Positions 47,801-59,305 of a stretch of 64,000 nt of DNA are shown piece by piece. Source of the stretch: Antitrichia curtipendula (taxonomy: Eukaryota; Streptophyta; Bryopsida; Hypnales; Leucodontaceae); the NCBI GenBank assembly GCA_951230915.1, contig OX579642.1:8990001-9054000 (forward strand). The letters are read 5' to 3'. Positions within the stretch are counted from its first letter, which is position 1. The number at the start of each line of letters is the position of its first letter. The position numbers and the translations under genes are program-made. Under the pieces are notes generated by a model. It saw nothing but the letters and a program-made list of their open reading frames with translations, made no database searches and was not told where the DNA came from.

Positions 47801-50275
47801 CAATTCATTTAAAGGTGGAAAGATGAAGAAAAAGTTGCAAAAATGATTAACCCACACTTTTGTGGATCCTTTTGATGCTTAAACTATTGGGAGATTGCCC
47901 ATTTGGATCCATTTCAAAGTTAGACTAAAATTTGAAATAATTGGGGAAGCATAAATCAACAAATGAAATCTCCCTCAGGTCCAATCTAGCTCAATCTAAC
48001 ACCTATATTGATAGTTGTGTAACAAGTTTACATATCCTCAAAGACAAGGTTGGTGCATTAGAATGGTTTTTATACGTACCTAATTTATTTTTTTAATTAT
48101 GTTGTTAAAAATAAATGTATAGAAAAAAAGAGTCTTTCAAAATATCCTTGATTTTGACTTTCCATGGATCCATCAGCTACTCTCACATCTATACTTAAAA
48201 ACTTTGCTCCACAAGTATGGTATTGATGTAGTGTAATGGTAGTTTGTTGTAGGTTGGACTTCTTAAATGGCTTGTAGATGAGGTCCCACAAGAAGCATGG
48301 TTAAACACTCACTTTTGGCGATGGCTCATACCCCAATTGTATAAAAAGTATCCCAACATGGACATGGCATTGGACTTTGCCTGTTCCAAGGCACCCTTAG
48401 TGCAACTGCAAAAGGATGGTGTCACAGCAAATGCTATTGCGGAAGTGATTTTATTGGTGAAATCAAATGGGCAGTCGCGACCTGTAGCTTGCATATCTTT
48501 GGTGAGTTCTTGAATTTATCATGTCCAAACTCCCATTTATTAGAGTTATTCTAATCTTCATCTTTGTTTTTGACCTAGTATTTTCTTTTATCTTGTCCTT
48601 GAGAATGTGTATTTGAAATAAAATGAAATGTTTTATACCATTATAAAGTAACGACTCTGTTGCAAACTTAAATCTTCACTCTAATCAGTCCTTGGAGTTA
48701 TAGAACAAAAGATATGAAGGTTGAAAAATGAAAACATGTGTAAAACACAAACTAAGATTTTTTGATCTTTCAAAATTTACAACTTTTTTTCATTCAACCT
48801 CTACAAGAAAACTCTAGTCTTTTTCTAGGCTAGTTCCAATTATGAATCTTATAGTTCAAGACCCCCCCACTCTCGTAATCAATTCAACTAGTTGTGATTC
48901 ATTTTTGTGTTCTTCTCTTTGATCTAAGGAGATCATGTTTCATAAATGCTAATGCATCTAAAATACCAAAAACGCTAAGTCCTTGAAAATTGTGTTTTCT
49001 GTACTTTTATAGGCATTATCTATGAATGTGGTTGTAAATGTTGTGGGCAATAACATTACGGCTGAAGCTATATTGGATGAGCTGAACCTCGAACTAATTT
49101 GGAGTAATGTTGGTAGATTCCCAATCAGTCTCTTTCAGGTGAGTTGGCCATTTTTCCAAACCAAATCATGATAGTTTCACAATGTTGACACTTGAAATTT
49201 TGTTATGAATTATAGATTTTATAAAATTTTGATTGCTTTTGGATTTTACATTTACGTGTTGGTTTTTATTTGCATTTGAAATTTGTTTATTTTTAGACTA
49301 GTAAACTTATTAAATATAAATGGAATAAGACAAAATATTTATTTCATATTCTAAGATCAAAAATTCACTTATCTATAGTTGAAGAGAAAAAAGGTTAGTT
49401 TTCTAGTTTAAAAAAAATTGGTTTATTTTAATTAATTTAATTACAATTTAAACCCAAAAAAAAATCTCAATCAACATTTTGATATTTTAAGTGTATATGT
49501 AGATATTAAAATATTGGATGTAAAGTATTTTGAATTTCAAGGACCAAGTGTAAATAAATGAATTTCATTTAGATTTTTCTCCTATTGATTTTTTATTTAA
49601 TAGTCATTCAATTTCTTGGCAATATCTAATTAGAAATTGTTTCAAAAGAGAGTTGTAAATTTCCAAATCTTTGCAAAACGGATTACTTTTAATGTTTTTT
49701 TTATAGTTATAGCTTTTGCTGACAATTTTTTTTTTAATTATTTATTATATATTTTCTTATTTCCTTAAGAATTATTCAAAAGAATTATTTTTAAATGATC
49801 ATTTTAATTTAAAAATAACATGTATAGGCATTGTGAACTAAAAATTCAATCTACATTCTAAAACCAAGCATTGGAGTATCCATAGCTTGAAACACCCCGT
49901 TCTTTAATTAAATTACAAAACTTCAACGAGTTAATTATAGATGTACCAAAATTCGACCTTCAACCCTTATGTTTAGAATATAATTTTTAACATTTTGAGC
50001 AAGGATTTGAAATTACGATTAGTTTTGCAACAAGTTAAGTTAATTGATTCATATTTGGCCTTGCGTAGCCCACATTGCGAACAATTATCTCAAGAGTGAT
50101 TCTTTCTACTTTGAACAAGAAATTGGGGAGAGGCTTTCCTTTACCACTGTTGCCAGCTATGGACCTTGAAAATGTGGACATCCAGCATGAGGAAGGCTTC
50201 ATTTTTATATGTAGTGATGTGTATTACAAAGGTGGCATAATCAAAAATCTTCATCCCCTTCAACAATACAAGTGA
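44888..50275 (+). CDS. BPI/LBP-family (lipopolysaccharide-binding-protein-like) secreted protein, six exons
   Basis: Exons 44888-45340, 46256-46395, 47085-47439, 48253-48501, 49013-49138 and 50066-50275 splice in frame with GT-AG introns to 1533 nt, 510 aa, close to the usual plant length. Residues 1-26 look like a signal peptide (LLYVLITIFLLTKTPSASA). The N-terminal BPI barrel shows VTVSQSGLQYARSVVLKSL, VKTHVTSPIGRVELQLSQV, ECGTYIDDLEIEVEGGTSWL and YLQALPRFLPIDGVSAMDV. The C-terminal barrel holds the Trp-rich HFWRWLIPQLYKKYP and closes with GFPLPLLPAMDLENVDIQHE. Plant members bind bacterial lipopolysaccharide and influence defence signalling; here that is inferred from family. Cys177 sits where the first disulfide cysteine of animal BPI lies, but I see no clear second partner. 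The ATG follows a repeat boundary; no upstream in-frame Met is needed for the signal peptide. Confidence 0.93.
45400..46230. repeat. Minisatellite filling intron 1 of the BPI/LBP-like gene
   Basis: GT-rich units of about 50-100 bp repeat the phrase (A/G)ATGATCACTGT, often with TATCGCATGATGTGC, followed by TTGGTTTGGTTTT and GTGATGTTA. GATCACT-type motifs recur at about 45562, 45683, 45781, 45897, 45993 and 46190, with GATCTCTG and GACCACTG variants between. The units are imperfect and variable in length. Confidence 0.75.
46565..46690 (+). repeat. Long imperfect foldback in intron 2 of the BPI/LBP-like gene
   Basis: The arm at 46565-46602 (CCAGTAGAAACATGG..., ending GAGGGAAATGAC) pairs with 46653-46690 (GTCATTTCCC ... 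CATGTTTCTACTGG) at about 33 of 38 positions. An inner stem ACGGGAAAACCCAC/GTGGATTTTCTTGT adds about 11 of 14 pairs, leaving a loop of about 20 nt. The total is about 126 nt. It could be a tiny MITE or a precursor of a small RNA; nothing in the sequence decides. Confidence 0.75.
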
Positions 50276-52730
50276 ATTCTATATCATCATGTACATTTTA
50301 GGCACGTAGGTTATTATACTAAAGAGGTTTGAGTGTAATTGTGCTAGCTTGAATTGTACTTTATATGTCAGTAGATCATCTTTCAAAGATTTAGAATTAA
50401 TGTATTGTGTTGTTGCTATTTATAATTGTATGAGTAAGATTCTCATACAGAGCTTGAACTTGTAAGGTTATACTTCTATAGCATGGTTTGATTTTAAGAG
50501 GTTTATAAAGGCCATGCTTGATACCTATATCCATATGTCATATTTAATAGAACTACTTCAAATATCTTTAATAGAAGGTTCATATAGTTAATTTGTCATG
50601 AATTTATAGTAGTAGAGAGTATAATTTTTTAATGGTCTCTATATTATTTTCCTTCTAAGAAGAAAACTCAATAAATTTTTGTGTTCTACTGCTGCAAGTG
50701 TGTTTGAATGTGTGTACATACAATTCCTTGTTGATCTCCTAATCCTAAATCTATTTCCAAATATCCATATAATCCAAATCTCAAACCTATAATTTCCACA
50801 ATAACCAAAAATCTAACATAATTAATTTTTTTCTAGACTGCCCTATGAAAAATCTTTCCAAATGGTTTGAAACTTTGTCATATTGTAGATAAACTTATCA
50901 AATAATCACATATGAAATTTCACTTTGATCTAAGACATTGTTCAACTTTGATAGATAAGGCTGCTACTAACTTTTTGCTAGTTGCAGCCTCTCCGCATCC
51001 CACCCCACCCCTCCCATTTGTATTTAGTTCATAATCTGTAAGTTTCATGTCTCTTATAGCCAAATTTTTGATACAAGGTAGATGATAAACTTTAAAAAGT
51101 ATCCTCTAAATTTCATAAGTATATTTGTATATCACTAATACTCAAGAAGATTAAAGCTTCCAAAATATACTCATCTTGGCTGCCTTAGATTTCAAACACT
51201 TCTATTTAAATGCATCATATCTCCATTTCCATAATCAATCTACATCTGAAATTTGGTGACATTAGATAACTTGCCAAAACCAAAAACCAAAATAATGCTT
51301 TGATATAGCACTTGATCCAACACTTGATCCAAACTTCTCACATCAATGTTTTCTTGAATAATAAAACACCCACAAACTTACAACTTGGCACCTTAAGTGC
51401 ATTGTACACCTCATTTCCACAAAAAGACAAGCAAAAGACAAGGAATCAACCTTTGCTTCTAATTAACTAATCCAATACTAGGAGACTAGCCGCTAGCTAG
51501 CCCTAACACTCCTATAATCCTATTATTAGATACTAATTACCAGTTATCAATCAACAACCAACAAGACCTCCTAATACAACATAGATACTTTTAGCATAAA
51601 AAGATTTCAACTTCAATTAATAGATGGCCTACATCACAATACTACAAGACAAGCCATCCGATTGTTGCATATTGTTGTTGCATTAGTAAGAAAGTCAATG
51701 ATGCAACAACGATATGCAACAATAAATCTTCTACTTTAGCCCCAACATCAAGAGGCAGTCTCCTTGCAAGCAACATCAACTAGTTATAGATGAGACAAAA
51801 TCTATGAACTTCAACATAATCAACATGCGTGAGGATCTAGTAAGTGCCATTGATGTTGATGAATTATAGGCACAAACTAATAAATGCATAGCATGTGGCA
51901 AAATCTATTCAATATTAATGCACCTTGTAGTCTTGCCTCTACAGTTTGGTGTTGGACATAAATCATCATGAATGCAAAGTTTAAATATTATGAACTAGCC
52001 AACCTTCGCTAGGCAATCAAATCTTCCTTGTCTTCCTTGTAGAGTAAATAGATCATTTTGCTAGTACAACATACCAATGGCAGTTCGTGGCTATACTCAT
52101 GACCTTTAAGTTGTGTGGCATCAAAAATGGTTAAAAATTGAACATGAATATAGTGGAGATTATCAAAGAAAATTTTGGCAATTTTTGTGCTTTTTTATTT
52201 TAAGTAAAATCCTAATATAAGAAAAAAAATACTAATGAAGACTCCTAGCAATTGCATTTAACAGAGCATTTAAAGCATACATTCAAATTTTACTTTAAAG
52301 CTATACAATCCAAATTCAACCATCATCACAATCAATAATTTTGTGCATATATCATTTGCCAAATTACTTCTTTAAGTTGATTTTTCTAACACATTTTCAA
52401 ACCAAGAGCAACTATGCAATCCTCAAAAAGTTTATCATCTCACAAACTATTCAATTTAGCAATCTAAAATTCTATACTAATCAGTTTATCATGATGCATG
52501 TATCTCATATGACATCAATAGGCACTTCTTTAAAAATGTAGTATAGCAAATTTACTCACCTTTACAAGCCAAGACATTTATGTAATTCAATTCTACTTTT
52601 GTGATTCTTATTTTTATATACATCTACCTCCACAAGGAGATAGCAAGGGTAGCCCTTGCTATTGACATCAATCAAACTATTTCCAACAGATTCTTTATTC
52701 ATAATGGTCTTAAGACCAACAACGTGATTA
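50276..52730. other. AT-rich intergenic region
   Basis: This is the 3' side of both convergent neighbours (the plus-strand BPI/LBP-like gene and the minus-strand coiled-coil gene). No additional coding exon or clear repeat is supported. Confidence 0.45.
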
Positions 52731-52739
52731 TTCAACTAG

Positions 52740-53225
52740 CACTTAATACATCATGTTTACTTGGACCAACTTTACTAGACTTTGGTTTTATGACATCTGA
52801 TATATTTTCTAAATGTTTTAATACTTCTTCAATATTTGTCTTGATGAGTTTACTCAAGTCATCATCTAAAAGATCACTATGTGTTTGCCCTACTAATTCT
52901 TTGACTTTCTCCAATTCATCAACACTTTGATTACTAATCCCTTGTATTTGAGCGTCAATCTCAATTTGTACGCCTTTATCAAGCACCGTCATCTTATATT
53001 CATCTTTTGATAGCTCTTTATCACCCATCACAATCAAGACTATTTTGTTCTTCCATCTTTTACCCCCATACTTTGCAACTTTGCCAATTCCTCAACGAGC
53101 CTATTTCACTCTTATTGCATTTTTTCGTTTCCGCAATGAGCCAATCTCACTCGTGTTGCGCTTTCCTCATTTCTTTGTCTAAACCAATCCCTATACTTTG
53201 CAATTTCGCCAATTCTGTAGCCATT
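52740..53225 (-). pseudogene. Frameshifted duplicate of the coiled-coil gene's C-terminal module
   Basis: Just beyond the stop of the neighbouring gene, the 27-residue coiled-coil repeat continues at DNA level (about 53100-53225) but carries a +1 base at about 53230 and several stops. Then an open minus-strand segment (53037-52732) restarts with GDKELSKDEYKMTVLDKG, a diverged copy of the GDKRW...YKIQVLDKG module inside the gene. It looks like a decayed tandem duplication of the C-terminal coding region. It might still be transcribed as part of the 3' UTR or in an alternatively spliced form. Confidence 0.55.
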
Positions 53226-56200
53226 CTATCTTCGTTCTTGTTGCGCTTTTTTCATTTCTTCATCCGAGCCGGCCCTTGTACTTTGTAACTTTGCCAATTC
53301 CGTAGCCATTCTATCTCGCTCTTGTTGCACTTTCCTCATTTCTTCCTCCAAACGTTTAGCTTCCGCTTCTGCCTTGGTTTTTGCACTATTCAACTCATTG
53401 AGTTTTTTTCGCTTTGAGGATGTAGTTTTTTCACGTGCCGCATCCCCATCACATGCACTTGGACTGGGACGAGATGCGGAAGGTATATCAACATCAATGT
53501 CAATTTCTTTGCCTTTATCAAGTACTTGAATCTTATACTTGTACGACTCGAGAAGCTCCCCTCCTAAACTAATTCTTATCTTCTCACTCTTCCAACGTTT
53601 ATCACCTGAGCCCATAGCCCACAATTTCTCTAGTTCGGCTTGCAACCTTGCCACTTCATCTTGTGCTTTCTTTGCGTCCTCCGCCAACTTTTGTGCAAAG
53701 GCTTCAGCGGCCAACTGGGCTTTTTCCGTGGTTGCTAATTTCTTCACCATTGATTGCCCTTTCTTGGTTTGAGATATTCCATATTCAATCTCTTCCATGG
53801 CCATCAAAAAACCCATCTCAACATCCTCTATTTTTTCCATAAAAATTTCTTTACAGTTTTCGAAAGTCATATGTTGGTCTTTCAATTGCTCTTCTGTCTT
53901 GGGTGACGGTGGTTGGAATGCGGGTACCGTTTCAATAAACTTGATGGTTGCAATTTCAACTTCAGCTATAAATTCCGCCTCTAATTGAGCCATGGCATCT
54001 CCACTTGGTGACTCAAGTGGTTGCTCCGGAGCCTTGAACTTCATTTGACGAGGTGTTGTTTTTGGAGACGCTTGAACATTGTATAAAGCTTGCTTTTCTG
54101 CAACAATTTTGTCCTTCAAAGTTTGTCGTGTGTCGTTGCCAATCTTTAGTATAGAATGCTCTAATTTCATTCTCTCGCATTCTTCTTGGTGGTTCAATCT
54201 TGTCAATACTTGTGAGTGATTTACTATCCCCAAGAGTTTTGAATTTGCACTTTTAGCGCCTGATTGTGCCGCCCAACTTTGATTGGAAAGTACATCAATT
54301 TCTCCCTTTGCATCTCCAATATCTTTTTGGCTGATCTGATATTATCCAAATAATATTTTAAAATCAAGATTAAATTAAAATAACTAGTATCTGATTGACA
54401 TTTATTCTATAAAAATAATCATATTCATATTAGTATTTTAGATAATGTGAAACTAATCTAAGCTTCATTTTTTTAATGTTGTTTGAATATGAAAAAGTAA
54501 TTCAATATATTTGTATTGAAAGGTAGAACATCTTGTTTATATTTGCAATGAATTTTGATTGTTCTTTCATTTTGGCAAAATATTAGTATTAAAATGAAAT
54601 TAATGCACTAAATCTCACTGTAATTTTATTCTCCAATTCTTTGTTTGTACTTTCCAATTTTCTAATTTTTTTTTGTACTCTTTGAATTTCATCATTTTCA
54701 CTATTTACACGAACAAAAATACGTCGAAGTCCCCTTATGGCTTTTTGAAGTGTACCCACTTCATTTGCAAGCAAATCTCGTTCAATTTCAAGTTCCTAAA
54801 TTATACAATAAATAAATTGATGCAAAATTAAAATATTTTTTGATAAATATTATTGAATTATTAACAATAAAAAATTATTCCAATTACAATTCTTTGAATA
54901 TATTCTTTACAATTAATTTGTATTAAGTGATTGTATAGTATTGCCGTTAAAAGTCCAATTACCACACATGGATTTTGTAATAAAAATACATATATAAAAC
55001 GTCAGGGTTTAATGAATGATGTTTAGGAATGTATATTTTCTATGACTATCATTTATTGAAATAGAAAAAAAAAACAATTTTTGATTACTTTGTAATTTTA
55101 ATTTTTTTTCTCAATCAATGGCTAGGAGAAAAAGTTACACCATCCTAAGTCCAAAAAGTAGTTAGAGGAACAGTCTCCAAAAAATCACAAAAGAATTAAT
55201 TTTTTAGTTTTTAATTTTTTCACAAAGATTTTATTTTTGTCTACATTTGAAGCTTGGATTCATTCTTTTTGGACTAGTGGTGAGAAAGATATGGACAATT
55301 TATTTATTTTTTGACAATCTAAGCATCTTCTTGAAAAAATAACCAATAGAATTCATATTTTAACGCAATTTTTACAATTTATCAAAACAAATTGTTAGAC
55401 ATGGTTACATTTGCTTGTTACTCGGCTTCTTAGAACAATCTCACCATTGAAATTATTGTGTTTCAATTCCATCATAGAGCTATTAACGGTTAAATTTTTT
55501 CTCTAATCTTGAAAAGACTTTTACTTAACAATTTTTCAACAAGTGAAAATTAAATTTTTTTTTGTTGAAATTTTTTTCTTAGATTTTTAAGTCAATTTTT
55601 TACCATTAAAAAATCAAAAATCAAAACCAACAGTACAAAAATTTTGAATTAAGAAGATTTAAAGTCAAAGAATCTAGTCAAGCAAGGTGTAAAATAACTT
55701 GTCTTCACTTTAAATACAAATATCTGACAATTTACGTAGTCAAAGTTTTTTAAATTTCTTCTATGCATTTTAATACTAGTCTAGTGCAAGATCCTACAAT
55801 TAGGTATGCAAAATAAAAACCTTTAAAAACCAAATTGTTCTTTGCAATAGAAATGAGAGTTTTGAATGTTTTTTGATGGAAAAAGACCTCGGAAATTTAG
55901 GGGTTAAATTGATGTTAAATGTTTTATGAATTTTAAACTGATGATAAAAAATTTAACAATTGAAAAAAAAAAAAATTTAAAGATGAAAAAATTAAATCAA
56001 ATTTTATATTATTTAAATTCATATTCAAATTTAAATCATTATGTATCATTATAAGTTCAATTTTAAAAATTTTAATAGACAATTATGAAATTGTGTTGAA
56101 AGTTTTCAACCCATTTGACCACATGGATTGAAAGATTATAATTTTTAAAGTGAGCAATTAGTTCGACAAAAATATTTTTTCTTTAAAATTGCCTAGCATG

Positions 56201-58383
56201 ATTAATAGAGTTTTGACTCCCTTTAGAGTGAATTTTTGCACTAAAATAGTTTTTTGGGACAATTATATTATATCATGTTAGTTTTATACATGACAAATTT
56301 TCATAAGTAGATGATTTTTTTACTAAAGGTGTAAAAAATGCCAGAATTTGCTTGGATTTTTTGGAGCAAGAATTCTTTTTATTCAATTATTAGACCAAAA
56401 ATATTTACGTTCTCATAAAAGAGGTGAATGTCTCCACCTTGTTTTAGAATTTTCATAAATATTTGTTCATTTTTAACTTCATCATCACCTATCCAAATTC
56501 CACTTGTCACTTGAATGGACATGTGGCTCACATGATTCAAAAAATTGTGATGGTTGGAATTTTCAATGTCTGGATAGTAACCAAAAGATTGTGCATTAAT
56601 ATAGGGACCGTTGGGAACATTGGGAACCTAAATTAAAAAGGTAATAGATAATATAAAATCACATACTAATGAATACATCTTTTTAGATTCATATTTTCTT
56701 CATGGTTTTCTTATTTGTGTATATTTTCCTTGAGGCACTAGCTTATTATAATACAAACATGATTGACTAAAATATTTTGAATAGATTAACTAAAGTTGGG
56801 TCAAACTTTTAAGATTTTCTCTGGAAATGAACAAGAGATTCATGGAGATGCATGAATAGTCAAGGTATTGGTATGCATGAATTAGTTCAATTTGAAAGAT
56901 GCATCAATTTTATTCTATAACTTCTTGAGAAATGACTATTAGTATTAGATGAATTGGCACTTTAATGTTATTTTTAAGTTTGATAAAAATAATAATAGCT
57001 TGAAAATTATAAATAATAATATTAAATTTCAAAAATTATAAATTTGATAAAATATATTAAAAGGAAAATCTTTTATAATTCACTTGTTGTTTGATTTCAA
57101 GCAACATATAAAATTAAGAATCTTTATTGTAGGATATAAATTTTTTAAATAATAATTTATTGGTAATTAATAGAAAATGATTGATATTTCGGTAATGACC
57201 ACGTATGTAGAATTTTACTCGGCAATGGGTTACACGTAAGTCTTTACGGAGTAAACAAATTTCAATATCACGATTGTTGCATATGAGTTGTTTTTCTTGC
57301 AAGTGTGCTTTCAAACCTAAACACTACAATTGCACTTGCATATTGGTATAATAAGTTTATTGTACTATTTTAAATTAATATTAAATATATAGTCATCTTT
57401 AATGCATTAAAAAATTCATCTATCTAATTTTCATTCAAATATTAATTTGATAAAAAAACATATACAACAATGTCATGAGAATTTTACCAATATCATCAAA
57501 TATAAATAAACAAAATCTAAAATATATACAATACCTAGTAGTTTAGAAGTCAATTTGCTTTCACCTCCAACACGGGGTGCCTCCAATCCATATGCCAATT
57601 CAAGGTTCTCCACACTCTTTTCAAGTTGACTATAAGATTTATTTTTTATTATATATATTTATAGATTGTTTTTAATTCTCAATTATTTATATATATATCA
57701 CAGTATCAAAATAGATAGTTCAAACAATAAAGGAAATAACCATTTTTAAGAGCATTTATATGCACTATATATATTTGTATAAAAATCATAAACTTTTGTA
57801 GAAATTTTGAACTTACTTGTTTTTTTCTTGAACTTGTTCATGATGTTGTATGTGAAGCCTCATGTGGAATGCTTGATCTACTATTGCATTTTTTAATTCA
57901 GACAACTCATCAAGTAATGACTCTTTGTCTTTATGATTGGGACGAATCCATTTGCTAGTTGTAGATGGCCTTGACTTTTCAATGGGTCTTTGGATAAATT
58001 CTTTGTCTCCATTCAATGTATTACAATTTATTAATTCTCGAGCTGTTTTTGGTCTTCTATCTTCTTCCAAATAAACCTGAATATTTTTTTAATATCTCAA
58101 ATCAATAAAGCATGTTTATAATTTTAATAAAATTTTAATTATTTCACTCAAAAGTTTGATTTTTTTATTGTATATTGTGATACATTGCATTTGGTGAACT
58201 TCCATTTTATTCTATAAAAAAATATTTCAATTTTAAGATATAACTCATTAGCCAACGTGACAATTGCAATACTAAAATTGAAAATATTTGTATTCTATAT
58301 GTTTATAGTATGGCACATTACATCACCCTTTAAATAAAAACTATGAAATAATTTTTTAGGAAACTTACACTTGTTGGTGCCAT
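53226..58383 (-). CDS. Coiled-coil protein of unknown function, seven exons
   Basis: Exons 58383-58369, 58076-57817, 57629-57535, 57316-57219, 56627-56409, 54795-54619 and 54335-53226 join with GT-AG introns and matching phases to 1974 nt, 657 aa, with no internal stop. That consistency, not homology, is the main evidence. The N-terminus (MAPTSVYLEEDRRPKTAREL) leads to a charged helical segment (KESLLDELSELKNAIVDQAF). Exon 5 encodes a non-helical domain (GIWIGDDEVK, MKILKQGGDIHLFYEN). Residues 255-345 and 460-530 are strong coiled coils (AQLAAEAFAQKLAEDAKKAQ). Around residue 530 is a GDKRW module ending in VLDKGKEIDIDVDI, followed by heptad-rich repeats of about 27 residues (RKVQQERDRMATELAKLQS). 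I do not recognise the family. A cytoskeletal, ciliary or chromatin scaffold role would be a guess. Exon 1 is only 15 nt, so the start is less certain than the rest. Confidence 0.75.
55086..55907 (+). mobile_element. Family B TTAA/CCCC element inside an intron of the coiled-coil gene
   Basis: It lies in the 1613-bp intron 54796-56408, antisense to the gene. The left end is missing (similarity starts at CTCAATCAATGGCTAGGAGA). The right end is GAAATTTAGGGG + TTAA. B landmarks are kept: AACAATCTCACCATTGAAAT, GTGCAAGATCCTACAATTAG and TTTGCAATAGAAATGAGAGT. Confidence 0.75.
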
Positions 58384-59088
58384 TCTATTTGACCTTTGAG
58401 ATGCTTTTAATATAGAATGTTGCCAAAGCATTGTTGTAAGAACTTTTAATTGTGAATCGTGTCAATTGTTGAAATATGGTTTATTAGCATCTTTGGATTG
58501 TATGAGTCTTTACTAAACATATGTGCTACTACATCAAATCATTATAATTCATTGTTTAATTTCTAATATTAATTACTTTCAGTGGTATAAACATGCATTT
58601 TCTTCATCAACTTATGAAGTACAAATTGCGAATATAATTTTCTTTGTTTACATTTCAAAATGTACATTTCAATATTTTAATTTCATTATTTTTAACATTC
58701 ATTTCATTTTGAACTACAATATTCTATTAAATATGAATTTCAATTAATGTGCATGTTTTGTAATTAAAATCATTACATTGAAGAGAATATTTTCTAAAAT
58801 TTGATATGACCTAAAATGTCTCCTCTAAATCAATTTTTTATTTGAATCAATAAATATGGTCATAAATAGCAGTAAATAAAAATAATATTATTAATTTCGA
58901 CAATATGCAATTTTTTGAATTTTTATTTTAATGTAGAAGCCACAAATGTATGCAATTTGGAACAATCTTGCAAATACTTCAAGTTTTCAACTTTCAAACA
59001 AAGTCTTTTGTTTAAAAATGTGATTAGTTAAGCCATATACTCACAATATTTTTGGAATCATTCATCAACTTACAAGTTAACAGTACTA
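58384..59088. other. AT-rich upstream region of the coiled-coil gene
   Basis: No further exon is supported. The open stretch at 58523-58747 is very AT-rich and has no recognisable motif. Confidence 0.4.
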
Positions 59089-59089
59089 G

Positions 59090-59305
59090 TTTGTGAGCCC
59101 AAGAATGCGAGCTTGTGAGCATTGAGCCTACAATATAGGTACTTATAATATAGATACTACACACTATAGAAATTGTATGTATCATAAACACCTATAACAT
59201 AGATATTTGTAACATATATACCCTATAATCTAAATGATTTCTACAGTATATACACCTATAATATAGGTGTGTAATATTCTAAGCTCTTGGGCTCACACTT
59301 CTATG
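59090..59305. mobile_element. Candidate MITE with TGTGAGCCCAAGA ends
   Basis: TGTGAGCCCAAGAATG near 59092 is mirrored by AAGCTCTTGGGCTCACAC at about 59280-59298, whose reverse complement starts GTGTGAGCCCAAGAGCTT. Inside, CCTACAATATAGG and CCTATAATATAGG continue the symmetry, and the centre is rich in ATA(T/G) repeats. The length is about 210 bp. No clean target duplication could be fixed. Confidence 0.5.
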
